A DNA stretch of 64,000 nt from Malachius bipustulatus (GCA_910589415.1 OU342634.1:14195144-14259143); one strand, 5' to 3'. Shown: positions 48,480 through 60,782, counted from the stretch's first letter. Numbers and translations are program-made. The notes: generated from the letters alone by a model not told the origin.

Positions 48480-49588
48480 ATCTCTGATGACTGAAAGATC
48501 AATATCTTTTAGGAAATGGCTCCAAAAATGAAAAACTAAGGCTGCTATAAAATATTTTTTTTTAGCAACTGGACAACCAAAATTAAACTTCATGTATAAA
48601 ATCGTATTTTAAGCATAAAAGAGAGAATCAAAGTTTTCAAGGACAGGCCTAGTTTAGGAAATATTTCCAGAAATGTAAAGCTAAGGCTGTTAAAAAAATA
48701 TATTTACTTGTAACTGGACAATCAAAATCAACTGCCATGTAGAAAATCGTATTTCAAGCATAAAACACATGCAGAATCAAATTTTTCAAGATGATGCCTC
48801 TTTTGGGAAATATTTGCAAAAATGTAAAACTAAGGCTGCTAAAAAATATATATTTCTTAGTAACGGCACAGTCAAAATCTAACACCATGTATAAAATCGT
48901 ATTTGAAGCATAAAAGAGAGAATAACTTTGTTCAAGATGAGGCCTCTTTTCGGAAATATTGCCAAAAATGTAAAACTAATAAGGCTGATAAAAAATATTT
49001 TTTTTAGCATCTGGACAACTAAAATTAAACTTCATGTATAAAATCGTATTTTAAGCATAAAAGAGAGATTCAAATTTTTCAAGATCAGACCTAGTTTAGG
49101 AAATATTTCCAAGAAAGTAAAAACTAAGGCTGTTAAAAAAATATATTTTTTTTTGTAACTGGACAATCAAAATCAACCGCCATATAGAAAATCGTATTTC
49201 AAGGATAAAACAGAGAATCAAATTTTTCAAGATGATGCCTCTTTTGGGAAATATTTGCAAAAATGTAAAACTAAGACTGCTAAAAAATATATATTTCTTA
49301 GTAACGGGACAGTCAAAATCTAACACCATATATAAAATCGTATTTTAAGCATAAAAGAGAGAACAACTTTTTTCAAGACAAGGCCTCGTTTAGGAAATAT
49401 TTCCAAAATTGTTGTTCAGTTACTGAATTAAATCATTTTTTTATTGCGCAGCCTTAGTTGGACATTTTTGGAAATATTTCCTAAACGAGGCCTTGTCTTG
49501 AAAAAAGTTGTTCTCTCTTTTATGCCTAAAATACGATTTTATACACGACGTTTCATTTTTGGCTTTCCAGTTACCAAACACCCTGTAT
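48480..49588. repeat. 147-bp tandem array ending in an inverted unit with transposon-like terminus
   Basis: Six or seven direct units (TATAAAATCGTATTTTAAGC near 48594, 48738, 48891, 49037, 49185, 49332). An inverted unit follows from about 49455 (GGAAATATTTCCTAAACGAG is the complement of the preceding sequence), which ends CAGTTACCAAACACCCTGTA. The layout, tandem core plus an inverted end carrying CAGGGTGT, fits a tandem-repeat foldback element. A related end is at 9520-9686. Confidence 0.82.
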
Positions 49589-51214
49589 AAAAATCCAACT
49601 ATGACAAAATAATAAAAAAAAAACGATGAAAAACTCATATAACTAAATGCTATATTAATAATTATAATTTTTCGATTCTTTTGCTGAAGATGGGTAATTC
49701 TTCTTGCACAATAATTTACTATTTACCACTTCGAAAAGCCGCAAGTAATATTGAATTTCCCTCGGAATTTCCCTATTATAGGAAGGAAACTGGCATCACT
49801 GTATTTCATTCTAGGCTATGTTAAGTACACAGTACAGGTAAGTGTAGTATATTTAATTATTTAGGTACCTTGTTAAAACAGGGCTCATTATTTTTCTTCT
49901 GCAACAAACATATCTTGATAATTTTTTCCATCCGATTTAATATTCTTTCAGAAAAAAATTTATGTTAATGAGTATTTCAAATTTTTTGATGTGTGGCAGG
50001 GCTAAATAAGCCTAGTTTAATTATTCACCCGCCGAAGCTTAAAGATCCGACCATAGCCCGACGTGGTTAAAGTATCACAATCATTCATTTCGCTTGATTG
50101 TGACAAGTATTGATGGAAACCGACAATTAGCAAACTCGTACCTACACAATCCCTCTCGAGCGTTTTCATTTCAACGAACGTTTCACGTGTCAGTCGGAAA
50201 ATCGAGGGTCATTAGGAATTTGAATATCTGATATATCTGATGACCCTTGTGTTTTTATTTCGGGTATTATTACCTGTTAGTTAACGCACTTCGCCTGAAA
50301 CGATTCATCATCAAGTAGCTACTATATGAGTTTTTTTGTGGAAGTTTCTCGTGATTTTTAGAGCAAGGCATGCGTCAAACGGGCATGGAAATAAAATAAT
50401 CTCCCCCTCGGTATATAAGGATTATGAATACAAATAAATATTGTTTCTGCTTCAAAGAAATCGACTCTGTGAAGCGGCAGAGTTTTATATGGATGTTATG
50501 AAAAGGCTCATGAATTGCTATTGAATTTGGCATTCCAATCTACCAAGCAACAAGCAACCAGCCAATGCCTTTATTGTTTCCCGATATTTGAAATATAATA
50601 TTAAACATTTTTTCTTTCTTTTGCTTTACAATTTTTATAAGAAACCGCTGCCGTATGCCCTCAGGCAGTTTCAATAAAACTATCAAATTATTTTCAAGAA
50701 TTAGCTTCAAATGATCTTTCAGAAGTGTCAAATGGAAAGTCATTTTCTCTCATCACTTTATAATAATAATAATGGATTCTGGTGGGAACTGCACCTACTT
50801 CATTAATAATAATTGCATACCTAAGAGCGCAGCAAATTAATATTTTGGTCGTTTTTTTAATTATGGCTCATTCTGGTGGGTTTTTTAAATTTTTAGATAA
50901 ATCTAGTTTAAAAGTCGTTTATGATGTTCTCGAAAAAACATTTAGCAGAAAAAAAATTGACCCATATTCTTAAACTGTTTCAAAGCTTCTTAAATCGGTA
51001 TAGGTAGAAGATTGAATTTTGAGAATGGGGTAATTCAAAAATGTTCATCAAATTATTGCTTCCGTCCAATTTTTTCCCTTCAATTTCATATGCATGAAAT
51101 ACTGGAACGTTCTTTTTATTTTTGGATACTTACTCTGATGAGAAAAGGCAACAAAAAAAATTACGCCCTCGTCTCTAAAGCTATAAGACTTATAATTAAG
51201 TATAAGTATTTCAT
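49589..51214. other. Single-copy flank, no gene seen
   Basis: Non-repetitive apart from homopolymers. A moderately GC-rich stretch is at 50030-50270. No coding evidence. Confidence 0.4.
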
Positions 51215-51217
51215 TCT

Positions 51218-51240
51218 AGTTGGGACTCATCAGTACACTG
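51218..51240 (-). ncRNA. Truncated hammerhead fragment in inverse orientation
   Basis: The minus strand reads GTGTACTGATGAGTCCCAAC, the 5' half of the same ribozyme (stem I end, CTGATGA core, start of stem II), then diverges where GGACGAAAC should follow. It lies ~780 bp from the full motif and in opposite orientation. Confidence 0.6.
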
Positions 51241-51368
51241 CATCTATGGTTGCCTGGGGTGTGTCCTATGGCGCAAGCCTAACACATCGTGCATTAAATT
51301 TTATTTCACTAGATCAATCCACTCACTGAATTATGTGATAAAAATTGTGCTGTATGATAGTAGATATA

Positions 51369-51937
51369 CAGGAGGGTGGTCCAGATTTTATCTCCGAAAA
51401 TGCACATGGCAATTCCTCAAGTAATTTAAAACATAAAAATTTCAATAAACATAGGTCCTCAGAGCTTTAGTTTTCGAGATACAGGGTGTTAAAGTTTTTA
51501 ATAAATTCTAGTTTTTTGAGAATCAGTATATGAAAATTACTGATTGGAATAATTTAAAAGTTCTCAAAATTACAATATTAATGGGTTCTACAGTCTACCA
51601 TTCATAGTAATTTATTATTTAATCCAGTGGCGGAGAAATTATTTAAAAAAAAGTGTAACGAAATATCTAAATTTCCGCCACTGGATTAAATAATAAATTA
51701 CTATGAATGGTAGACTGTAGAACCCATTTAGCATTGTAATTTTGAGAACTTTCAAATTATTCCAATCAGCAATTTTTTAATATTCTCAAAAAACTGGAAC
51801 TTTTAAAAACTTTAACACCCTGTATCTCGAAAACTGAAGCTCTATAAGGACATAATATGTTTATTAAAATTTTTATGTTTTAAATTACTTGAGGAATTGC
51901 CATGTGCATTTTCGCAGATAAAATCTGGACCACCCTG
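51369..51937. mobile_element. 569-bp foldback element inside a hammerhead-bearing repeat
   Basis: Ends CAGGAGGGTGGTCCAGATTT and near-complement AAATCTGGACCACCCTG. Arms match nearly to the centre (TAATTTATTATTTAATCCAG with its complement around 51645). It interrupts sequence homologous to the 20086-20640 locus, so it is a later insertion there. Right flank TTA rather than a clean TA copy. Confidence 0.82.
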
Positions 51938-52009
51938 TTATTGTTTAAAAGTCTGTAGCTGATGGAGCGAGAGTTTCAATACAACATAGCTCATACACAT
52001 ACAAGATAC

Positions 52010-52058
52010 ATTGTACCTACTGATGAGTCCCAAGTAGGACGAAACGCGTGTCTACAAT
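52010..52058 (+). ncRNA. Type I hammerhead ribozyme with 4-nt insertion
   Basis: Core CTGATGA (52020-52026), stem II GTCC / GGAC around CAAGTA, GAA, stem III A-C / G-T around GCGT, cleavage C at 52052, then TACAAT, which pairs perfectly with ATTGTA at 52010-52015. Four extra bases (CCTA, 52016-52019) separate stem I from the core, where none are expected, so activity is doubtful. Confidence 0.72.
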
Positions 52059-52584
52059 TTCCACCTCTACTCACAGCACAACATGCTGTTTTTCTACATG
52101 TCATTCATCTCTTGTCCAAATATTGTTTTACCATACTTTTTCCGAAAGAGTGACTAAAACTATTAGATAATGTAAATCATTTTTGGTTCGATTTTTTTCA
52201 AATTTGATTTTAAGTGGTAACGCAATACATTTATAAACTCCCCATCTTTACTATAAATGTGGTTTAAAAGTAACGATGCAAAAGTCGTTGTCTCGAAAGA
52301 GTGTTCCTATAAAATAGAAACCGATTTCATTTGTTTAATCCTCATAATCAAATTATCATTATTGGAACTAATAACAGTTGCGAGATATTTTTTTATTGGG
52401 CTTAGCTGACTTGGCCTGTTTCCGGCTGCCAAGGCAAGAAATAAATTTTTGAGATTTAAAAATAAATTTTTCCAAATCATTTTCGATACATGCTATGCGT
52501 TTATACAGGGTGTCCCGTAATTAGCGTGCAATACTGGAACAGCAGATTCTATTTTCAAAAATATGAAAAAAGTTCCTATAAATA

Positions 52585-53425
52585 CAGGGTTATTCACGGT
52601 ATACGCCACGGAAGATTATGGCCGTGTCTTTGGATTTTAGGATCTTTTTATTTTTGGAGTGGATAGAGACCCAGCAGAGGTACGTTTTAAAATTATATTC
52701 CTAATGTACAGGTGTCCCAAAAGCATGAAACATATCAAAGTTATTTTTTTTTAAATGGAATGCTCCTATATTATTGCATTTTTAGATTGCCTGGGAAGAA
52801 AAAATAAGATTGGTTTTTACAGTTGGTGTTTAAATTCAGAAGTTTTTGAGTTATAAACAAGTGAAAATCGTCATTTTTCAAGTTCAATGCCCTGTACAAC
52901 GAAAACGGTTCAAGATAGAGAAAAATGGCTTACATGTCCCTATTTTAACTTTTCATGTACTATCCTATGGTACAGAAACATTTGTACTTTCTTTGATTTA
53001 TTTATTTGTTGACGCGTGGAAAAATCTCAGAATTTTTCAAATTTTTTATCACTCTGTATAAACATTTCATCTACATCATTGGATAGTACATGAAAAGTTA
53101 AAATAGGGACATGTAAGCCGTTTTTCTCTATCTCAAGCCGTTTTCCTTGTACAGGGCCTTGAACTTGAAAAATTTAAACACCAACTGTAAAAACGAATCT
53201 TCATTTTTCTTCCCAGGCAATCTAAAAATGCAATAACATATAGGAGCATTCCATTTAAAAAAACATAACTTTGATATGTTTCATGCTTTTGGGACAACCT
53301 GTACATTATGAATATAATTTTAAAACGTACCTCTGCCGGGTCTCTATCCACTCCAAAAATAAAAAGATCCTAAAGTCCAGAGACACGGCCATAAACTTTC
53401 GTGGCGTATACCGTGAATAGCCCTG
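52585..53425. mobile_element. Foldback (palindromic) element nested in the mariner left arm
   Basis: 841 bp with ends CAGGGTTATTCACGGTATAC and the complement, flanked by TA. The two ~400-bp arms match through most of their length, for example ACATGTCCCTATTTTAACTT and its complement, around a centre near 53010. It contains a second set of terminal-like motifs (CAGGTGTCCCAAAAGCATG and complement) about 125 bp in from each end. No coding capacity. Confidence 0.85.
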
Positions 53426-53879
53426 TATAAGTCGAGAAATGCTTCCTAAGGGGGCTACAGCCCCCGAAAGGGGAGCCCATGCATGAAGATGGTTTTTATT
53501 TAATATCTCCGAACCCGTTCAAGATAGAAAAGTGAAATTTTGGGAGTTTATCAAACTTTTTATGGCCAATAATATGCAATTACAACAATTTTTTAATTTC
53601 CAATAGGGGGGGTCAGATAGGTGAGGAGTGAGGTTTAAACCACGTTAACTTTTTTTTTACGTACCTCGTGCCGGGATTTGATATCAAATTATGAAATGTT
53701 GAAGTTTTTTACACAATAAAGGTCGTCTTGCTGAATTTTGATAACATGCCCCGTTTTCGCTTAAAATCGATTTGAAAATTACCTTACATGGCATAAAAAT
53801 TAGGCACAACTAGAGAAAAATATTCGACGTAAGGCCATCATGGATCACGGGATGTAATAAGTGACAGGTTGTTTAAAAA

Positions 53880-54535
53880 TTGTGTGAGTATATACTGTTT
53901 TGTAAAAATGTATCATTTCACAAACCAAGAGATGGGCACTTCGTGAATGGATTCTGCAATGGTCGTACTCTGGCGGCTGAGCATGAATACCGACAACGAT
54001 TTCCAAACCGAAGAGCTCCTACATGTCAAATGTTCACCCGGATACGTCAACGTTTAACGGAAAATGGCAATTTTAGATGTGCTCGCGGTCAGGGGACACC
54101 TCATCATAGGAATTATGCGGTTGAAAATTTTTGGGCCGACAAAATCCGAGATTAGTATGACGGAAAAGCTTCCAACGTAGATTTTCGGTGAATTTATGGA
54201 CTGGAATAATAGGAGATCAACTAATTGGTTCAATAGAACTCCCCAATCGCCTTAATGCGAATGGTTACGTGAACTTTCTCGGAAACAATCTCGGTGAACT
54301 ATTGGAAGATGTTCCGTTGAATTAGAGAAACATGATGTGGTATCAGCATATATATATATAGCATGATGGGGCGCCAGCTCATTATGCGCGAAATGCCAGA
54401 AAATGACTGAATGACAACTTTCCCGATCGGTGGATCGGTCGTAACAAGTCTGTAGCTTTTCCAGCCCGATCTCCCGACTTAAACCCCCTAGGCTTTTATT
54501 TTTGGGGGAATCTAAAAATGAGCTGCTAATGAAAT
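53880..54535 (+). pseudogene. Degenerate mariner-like transposase
   Basis: An N-terminal helix-turn-helix part is readable (GRTLAAEHEYRQRFPNRRAP, then RIRQRLTENGNF). Further on, in shifted frames, come pieces typical of the DDE domain: GDQLIGSIELPNRLN, NFLGNNLGELLEDV, a HDGAPAHYAR block, RWIG, and SPDLNPLGFYFWG. Stops and frameshifts lie between the blocks, and an AT dinucleotide run (54346-54359) interrupts the region before the HDGAP motif. It would not give a functional protein, but the family is clear. The same type of transposase is widespread in insect genomes. Confidence 0.8.
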
Positions 54536-55883
54536 TAAAAGGAACCAACTCCAAACTTTGAGAGCTTCTCGAGCTCGGAATCGTCAGGCCCGATTATGCG
54601 TTGACCAAAATGGAACTCATTTTGAGCAGTTGCTCAAGTAAAAATAAAAACTAACCTGAAACTTTTTCTCTAGTTGTGTTTCATTATAAATTTTTATGCC
54701 AGGTAAGGTGATTTTCAAATCGATTTTAAGCGAAAACGGTGTATGTTATCAAAATTCAACAAGACGACCTTTTTTGTGTAAAAAAACTTCAGCCTTTCAT
54801 AATCTGATATCAAATGTGGCACGAGGTACGTACAAAAAAAGTTAAGGTGCTCTTAACCTCACTCTTCACCTATCTGACCCCCCTAATGGAAATTTTAAGA
54901 TTGTTGTAATTGCATCTTATTGGCCATAGAAAGTTTGATAAACTCCCAAAATTTTACTTTTCTATTTTGAACGGGTTCGGAGATATTAAATAAAAACCAT
55001 CTTCATGGGCTCCCCTTTCGGGGCCCCCTTAGAAACCATATCTCGACCTGTTTTTATAGGAACTTTTTTTCAGATTTTTGAAAATAGAATCTGCTATTTC
55101 AGTATTGCACGCTAATTACGGGACAGCCTGTATATTAACAAACTATAATTTGATCTAAAGGTTGTAACTAGTCAAAAATAATTATAGTTTCTGTCTCGCT
55201 ACTGTCTCACAAACGATAATGATCTAGAGAGTTATCGATTTTTTTCGGAATTCTCCTATAGTCGATTAACAAACAAATTTCCAGAAAATTCGTTCGATTT
55301 TTTTTGCAATAGATAAATATATTTTGGAAATTTTTACAAAAAACTACCTTGATCAAGCACTTTGAATCAGAAAAGTAACCTGCATGTTTCGGGTTTCTAA
55401 AACGTCATCATGACTGAAAATTTGTGTTATTTTTGGTCACTTTTTCTAGTTGAATAAAAATCTGGCTTAAGCAGTAACAATACAAAATTACTATCTGTCT
55501 CTTCCGCCGATTACAATTTGGAAATATTACAATTCGCTACTCAAAAAAAGATATTTATACTGCATGAATCAGGTACTCATTATTTTTATGAAGTCCAGGT
55601 TCTCCCGTCGGTGCTCTTCATCTTGCACTACTGTCACTCTTGTAGGTATTGAGGGGAAGGTGACAGGATAATTTGACTGTTCATGTAGGATAACCTTCTT
55701 GCGCATCAATCGCAAAAATGGTGTATTTTTATGCAATTCAATTATGAATATTTTCACCGCTTTTCAAATTGACTTCTGAAATTTTCCATAGTCTAGTGGT
55801 TTACTGTGAAAATTCCATTTCTTTCGTTTGAAAATGTGCCGTAAAATGGATTTTTTTTAATTTAAATAAATTTGTTCCGAAAA

Positions 55884-56090
55884 TGTTTTTTTTTAACCGA
55901 GATAGGTACAGAGTGTTTAAATATCAATTTACTAAACATATTTTTATTGAATCTTTCTACAGAGTGGACCAATGATTCTGAATTTTTTGTGCAGCTTTTC
56001 TATTTAATAATAGATACTTACCTGTTGAAAAACTTTTTTGTAAATGACACTTAAACACCGTGTATCTCGGTTAAGAAACATTTTAGAAAA
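55884..56090. repeat. Short foldback repeat
   Basis: TTTAACCGAGATAGGTACAG at the left pairs with CGTGTATCTCGGTTAAG at the right around an AT-rich centre. Confidence 0.6.
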
Positions 56091-57558
56091 AAAATTATTT
56101 GAGCTTTCTTCATATTTTAGCTTTATCTACAAGCCCTCCAACTTATGCTGGTACCTACTCTAGTTATAAACACCTTGTAGAACTTGGTTTATGCTTATGC
56201 ACGAACAGGAATTTTCCTAAACAAATAGAGGCTCCTGATTTTTTTCGTTGCAAATCAATAGGTACCTGTTTTAAGCTTCTAAAACCATCATCAGGTATGC
56301 AATTTTTGAATTAACAAAAAAAATTAGGTTTGTTTCCATCATCAGAGCTATCAGACAGTATCTATAATGTTATGAAAAAATTTAAAGGCTGTCAAATTCC
56401 CATTAAAGTGTGTCCGCAAATGCATCCTTTTTGAGATACAGGGTGTAAAAAAAAATTATTTTTCCAGTTTTTTTGAAGATATCTCGAGAACCGTATAAGA
56501 TGCAGAGTCCAGCTTTTGTACAGATCTTATTATTGATGTTAGCACCTTTTTTAACCCTAACTGATTTATTTTCATATGCCAGCGGCGTAGTTTTTAAGGT
56601 TGCGTGGGTTTTTTTGTCCCTATAAGGTCCACGATTAATATTTTAAAAACGCATTTTTGACCCCCAATATTTTTTACACGCAAGAAAGGTATTCTTGGTC
56701 ATAACTGCTAGCGTGAGCCGTTTCAAGAAAACCGGGCTTAACTCGCTTTCGATGTAGCAAGACATGTGTCAGTAAATGGCAAAAAAAAATTCGCTCATTC
56801 CTAAAATCTTCGCAAATGACACAAATGGAAAAAAACTGAATTGGTAATAAAATAAAATAGCTTATATCAATTATATAGCATGTACAAAAGCTGATCAGTT
56901 CCGTATCTCAAAGGGTTCTCCAGATACATTTAAAAAACTGAAAAAATAATATTTTTTGGCTCCCTCTGTATCTCAAAAACGGTGCATTTCCAGTCACACC
57001 TTAATAGAATTTTTTGTTTATTGTTGACTAAAGACTCTTTTTTTTGCAATATTAAAGATACACCCTTGTGTATTTAGAATTGAAATAATTGAAATAAAGT
57101 GATATTTTTTTGGGAGTAGGTATTGATAAAATTATTATCTAATACATGCACGACTAAAAGAGTATAAAGTGCAGAAAACGAGGAATTAATTTACTGATAA
57201 AGCTCTGAGTAGGAGAAAAGAGTTGTGACAAGATTAAATTAAATATTATGAGAGAAATGGAAAAATTATTAATTTAGGGAAAAAAATGCATCAATCGAGA
57301 AGACCGAGCGATAGAAACTCAGCATCGGAACACGAGAATGTTTAAGTTTTATGATTGAAACCCAATGAAACGGAATCATCAAATAATAAACGATGTCCAG
57401 TTGGAAAATTCTCCCCGTAATGGAATTTGGTACTCGAGATTACGAATTCCAGAGGGGATGTTTTTTAACAGAACGAGATATGATTTAAAGTGATCGACAA
57501 TTTTCCCTTTTAAATTCCATTTTATTTCCTTACTTTGGAATATTACGTGGGGCTGGAG

Positions 57559-57606
57559 GAGAGGAATGCGTTGCACCGGCACCAAAACAATCCATACATG
57601 GCTTAG
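57559..57606 (+). CDS. Possible terminal dac exon (weak candidate)
   Basis: A pyrimidine-rich stretch (TTTTATTTCCTTACTTTGG) is followed by CTGGAG and then a 16-codon frame ERNALHRHQNNPYMA ending in TAG. Phase 0 fits the exon ending at 46698, and charged or polar residues would suit the end of a coiled coil. The same DNA is also open on the minus strand, the acceptor is not strong, and no homologous C terminus is known to me. This may be chance. Confidence 0.18.
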   Translation, partial: ERNALHRHQNNPYMA

Positions 57607-58028
57607 CTATGCATGCCATTAAAAAGTTTCTCCCGAAAAACATACCCTGCGATGATAAAAATATTACACGCACGCTTATATATTTTAAATACTTTATTAT
57701 TGGCGACACGGAAATGGCGTTGTTAATAATAATACCTATATATACGAGGTGGAAATGAATGAAAAAACAAAGGCGAGAATGAATCAATAAATAACACAAA
57801 GTCGATAAGTAAATCCAGGACGTGTATAAGAAATGAACCTGAGAATAGCCAGAACGGTTATTAGGGAGGGGGACGAGTTTCCGAACTGAAAAAATCATCA
57901 TTATGATTCATTTTTATTGGCCATTTATATCCAAATTTGTATCACGATGTAATAACAGCGATGGAAGACAATAAGGAGTCGGCGAAAGGGGACCGAGTGC
58001 GTTCCCGGCACGGGTGGAATGCTCCTGG

Positions 58029-58044
58029 ATGCAAATATTTGCAT
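58029..58044. promoter_or_regulatory. Inverted double octamer (POU) site
   Basis: ATGCAAATATTTGCAT, a perfect 16-bp palindrome of two ATGCAAAT octamers back to back. It lies in a GC-richer single-copy stretch (57950-58240). Confidence 0.45.
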
Positions 58045-60782
58045 TTTAATAGTTTCACTCGGTATATCTAATGCTTTTCACTTCGGTACGGTTATTTGAT
58101 AAACTGCGTTGGGGAAATGTTTTGATGTTTTGACCGCGGGCGGGTGTTTACCATTTACAATTTACATCTCCCGAATGAAAACTCATCTGTTATTCTTTAT
58201 GCGCCCCAGTTGGAGTGAGTATCTTGCGCTTATAACAACTGCAAACATGAAATTCTCACATTATTTAGAAACTACATGAAGGAGTTTAATTTTTTTTTAG
58301 CAATATTTGATTGGTTAAAGAGAGTTCGTAGATGTGTTGCTTGAGACCATCAATACAGGGTGATGAAAATTATCAGATACCAGAGCACTACTGAGTTGAT
58401 TCACTTTAAGGTAATTATCATCGTAAGATCTGGAAAGTTTATAGACGTAGGTAAGTAAAATCCAAAATGGCCGATGTCGCGATTTTTATAATTCGCACAG
58501 TAATTTAAGCGCGAATGTTCGCTTTCTTCTATGTCGCGTTATAGACATAACTTGGCTCGTTAAATAAAACACGATTAGATAATTGAAAGTTAATTGAAAA
58601 CTCACTGAAATAAAATATCCTCAGATCATCTTTTATAAAAATAGAGGTGATGCTTCAGAGCTTGCTCTAGCTCCACTAACAGAAATACTCATCACCATGA
58701 GGTGAACCTAATATGTAGAACCTGACGTTCAGAAGTGTAGAACAGAAGTATATAAAAGGCTTTACTCTTAAGAAAACGTTCATCCCACGATACATGTTCT
58801 TGAGAACTTATTATTGTCTCCAAGTTTTTAAAAACCATGAAACGTCTACATTTTTAAGCAAGTTCGCTTTCGTGTAGATGTGTCAATAAGAAAAATATTA
58901 ATAAATTATTTTTTTAGATTAACAACTGCTCTCGTTTTTAAAGGCTCATGAAAAAGTTCACTTTCTTAAAAATTCTATTGTTTTGTCAAAACCAACCCAG
59001 TTCTCTATCATTTTTTGTACGCATTGTGTATTGCATGGGACGGAAAGGTTCTTTTCATATCGAAAATAATATTTTATAAGACGTTTGAGGAAATAGCAGA
59101 CAGACGCCTTTATCAACGTCAATATCCTTTTGGGTGTATTTCATATCCTGCGTGGAAACATTTTTAAGGGTAGGTATTGAAGAATGAGAGCCGCTTGGGA
59201 ACGATACATCCTCGAAAGATAGCAATACAACAGCCACTGGTCAGTCCTTCGGCTCTGATCGATATGGAGGCGTAATCTAACAATAAAATCCCACATAAAT
59301 TCATAAGTTTATATACTCTTATACCGCGTTTATAACGCGCTTCTTCGAGCAAAAATATAATACCAAATACCATCACAAATTACTTTCCTGGTCATCTCTT
59401 GTACGTAATTTCTTCTTTTACTTTCAATTAATTCACCACTTCTTTGGAATGGTTTGAGAGACTTACCTTGCTACGAAAGCAGGTAATCAAAATCTTACAG
59501 TTTAGATTGTAAAAGCAGATGTTCATAAATCATAAATAAATCAAATGCTCCATCATCTCGATAATACGATCATAGTACGAGTGAGTAGGTATGTTTCTTA
59601 TGGTCCCTTTATGTTACTTAAAGTAGCGTAAAATATTGAAGCTGAATAATTTGAATATAATGGTAACTTGTGCACCGCCAGAATTTAAATAAAACAAACA
59701 TTTTTCTTCTCCAGCACACACTAAGCCTCTGCAATCTTGTTACTTCAACGACACCGAAATAAATCGGTTGCCAATAGCGTCACACATTTGAATAGCAATT
59801 TGGCATGAGGGTGAAATTCTAATCAGCTTTTATGGAGGCATTTTTATAATAACGCGCTGTCTGTATGCGGTTTCGGTGCTTGCTTCTTGACGGGATTGCC
59901 CCGGGATTGTTGTTTCGGGGTGCACTTCTCATTTTTAATTCCATGTTATATGCGATTGTTTCAGTCGGTCATAACTACTATATGAAAACGTTCCTCATAT
60001 TATCGATCTAGCCTGGAACAGTCTGTAAAAATCAAGAGTAGATTCACATCAGGAAACACTTGCTATAATCTCTAAATTATTTTTTTTTAATCCGATTAAA
60101 TGACTTCAATTTTCTATAACGGTGATATATACACAGTAGAAAAGCTCTTCTTCGCTGAACCTAAATTTCAATAAAGATTAAGACGTACTTTGCTCCTTTA
60201 GCTGTACCCCGAACCTTGTCAATAGGTCAGCAACGATGAACTACAATAACGGTGAAGAAGGATTATTACACAAATATGTTCCTTTGGGGTTCAGTAACAA
60301 TAATGCAGTGTCTTTCTCTTCTAGCTGTACGTCCAGTCATATCAGTGTACAACTATTCCGGTTGTACGCAGAGTCTTATCAAAAGGTCTTATAAAAAACA
60401 GCAGTCTAGTTCTCAAATTGTACGAAAATTAAGTTGGTGAACGAAGCTTCACAATTCTTCTGACTGAACGCCTAATCCTGTCAGTATAGAATAACGATAA
60501 GACCACTTCGTTTCTTAACGATTTTTTTTTATGTTTTCTTCTGATTCATCAGATTTATTTCGCTGAAAAATGCTCTCCAATTCTTTTGGCTGTACGCCTA
60601 ATTTCTTAACGAGTTTTTTTATTATTTTCTTCTAATCAGCAGATTTATTTCGCTGAAAAATGGTCTCCAATTCTTTTGGCTATACGCCTAATTTCTTAAC
60701 GAGTTTTTTTAAATGTTTTCTTCTGTTTCGGCAAATTTATTTCGCTGAAAAATGATCTCCAATTCTTTTGGCTGTACGCCTA

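Larger units (their letters stand above)
51215..52150 (+). mobile_element. Hammerhead-bearing repeat, copy 2, split by a foldback insertion
   Basis: Starts with an inverted fragment of a hammerhead (51218-51240). It continues with GCCTGGGGTGTGTCCTATGG and GGCGCAAGCCTAACACATCG, homologous to copy 1, is interrupted by the foldback 51369-51937, then resumes with the hammerhead at 52010-52058 and the shared TTTCCACCTCTACTCACAGC tail. Inverted partial ends of this kind are known for Penelope-like insertions. Confidence 0.58.
52506..55130 (+). mobile_element. Mariner-like element with long inverted terminal repeats
   Basis: Ends CAGGGTGTCCCGTAATTAGC (left) and its near complement (right), with TA on each side (52504-52505, 55131-55132), as for the IS630-Tc1-mariner superfamily. 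The inverted repeats are unusually long: the right arm runs about 54650-55130. The left arm is 52506-52582 plus 53428-53830, split by a nested foldback at 52585-53425. The central ~820 bp carries a transposase relic. Confidence 0.85.
56091..60469. other. Mostly single-copy DNA with old repeat fragments
   Basis: 56100-57010 carries fragments shared with 42660 (CTTTATCTACAAG, CCTCCAA) and 8380-8660. 57150-60180 is largely unique, with a GC-richer island at 57950-58240 containing the double octamer. Apart from the weak exon candidate at 57559 there is no coding evidence. Confidence 0.4.
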
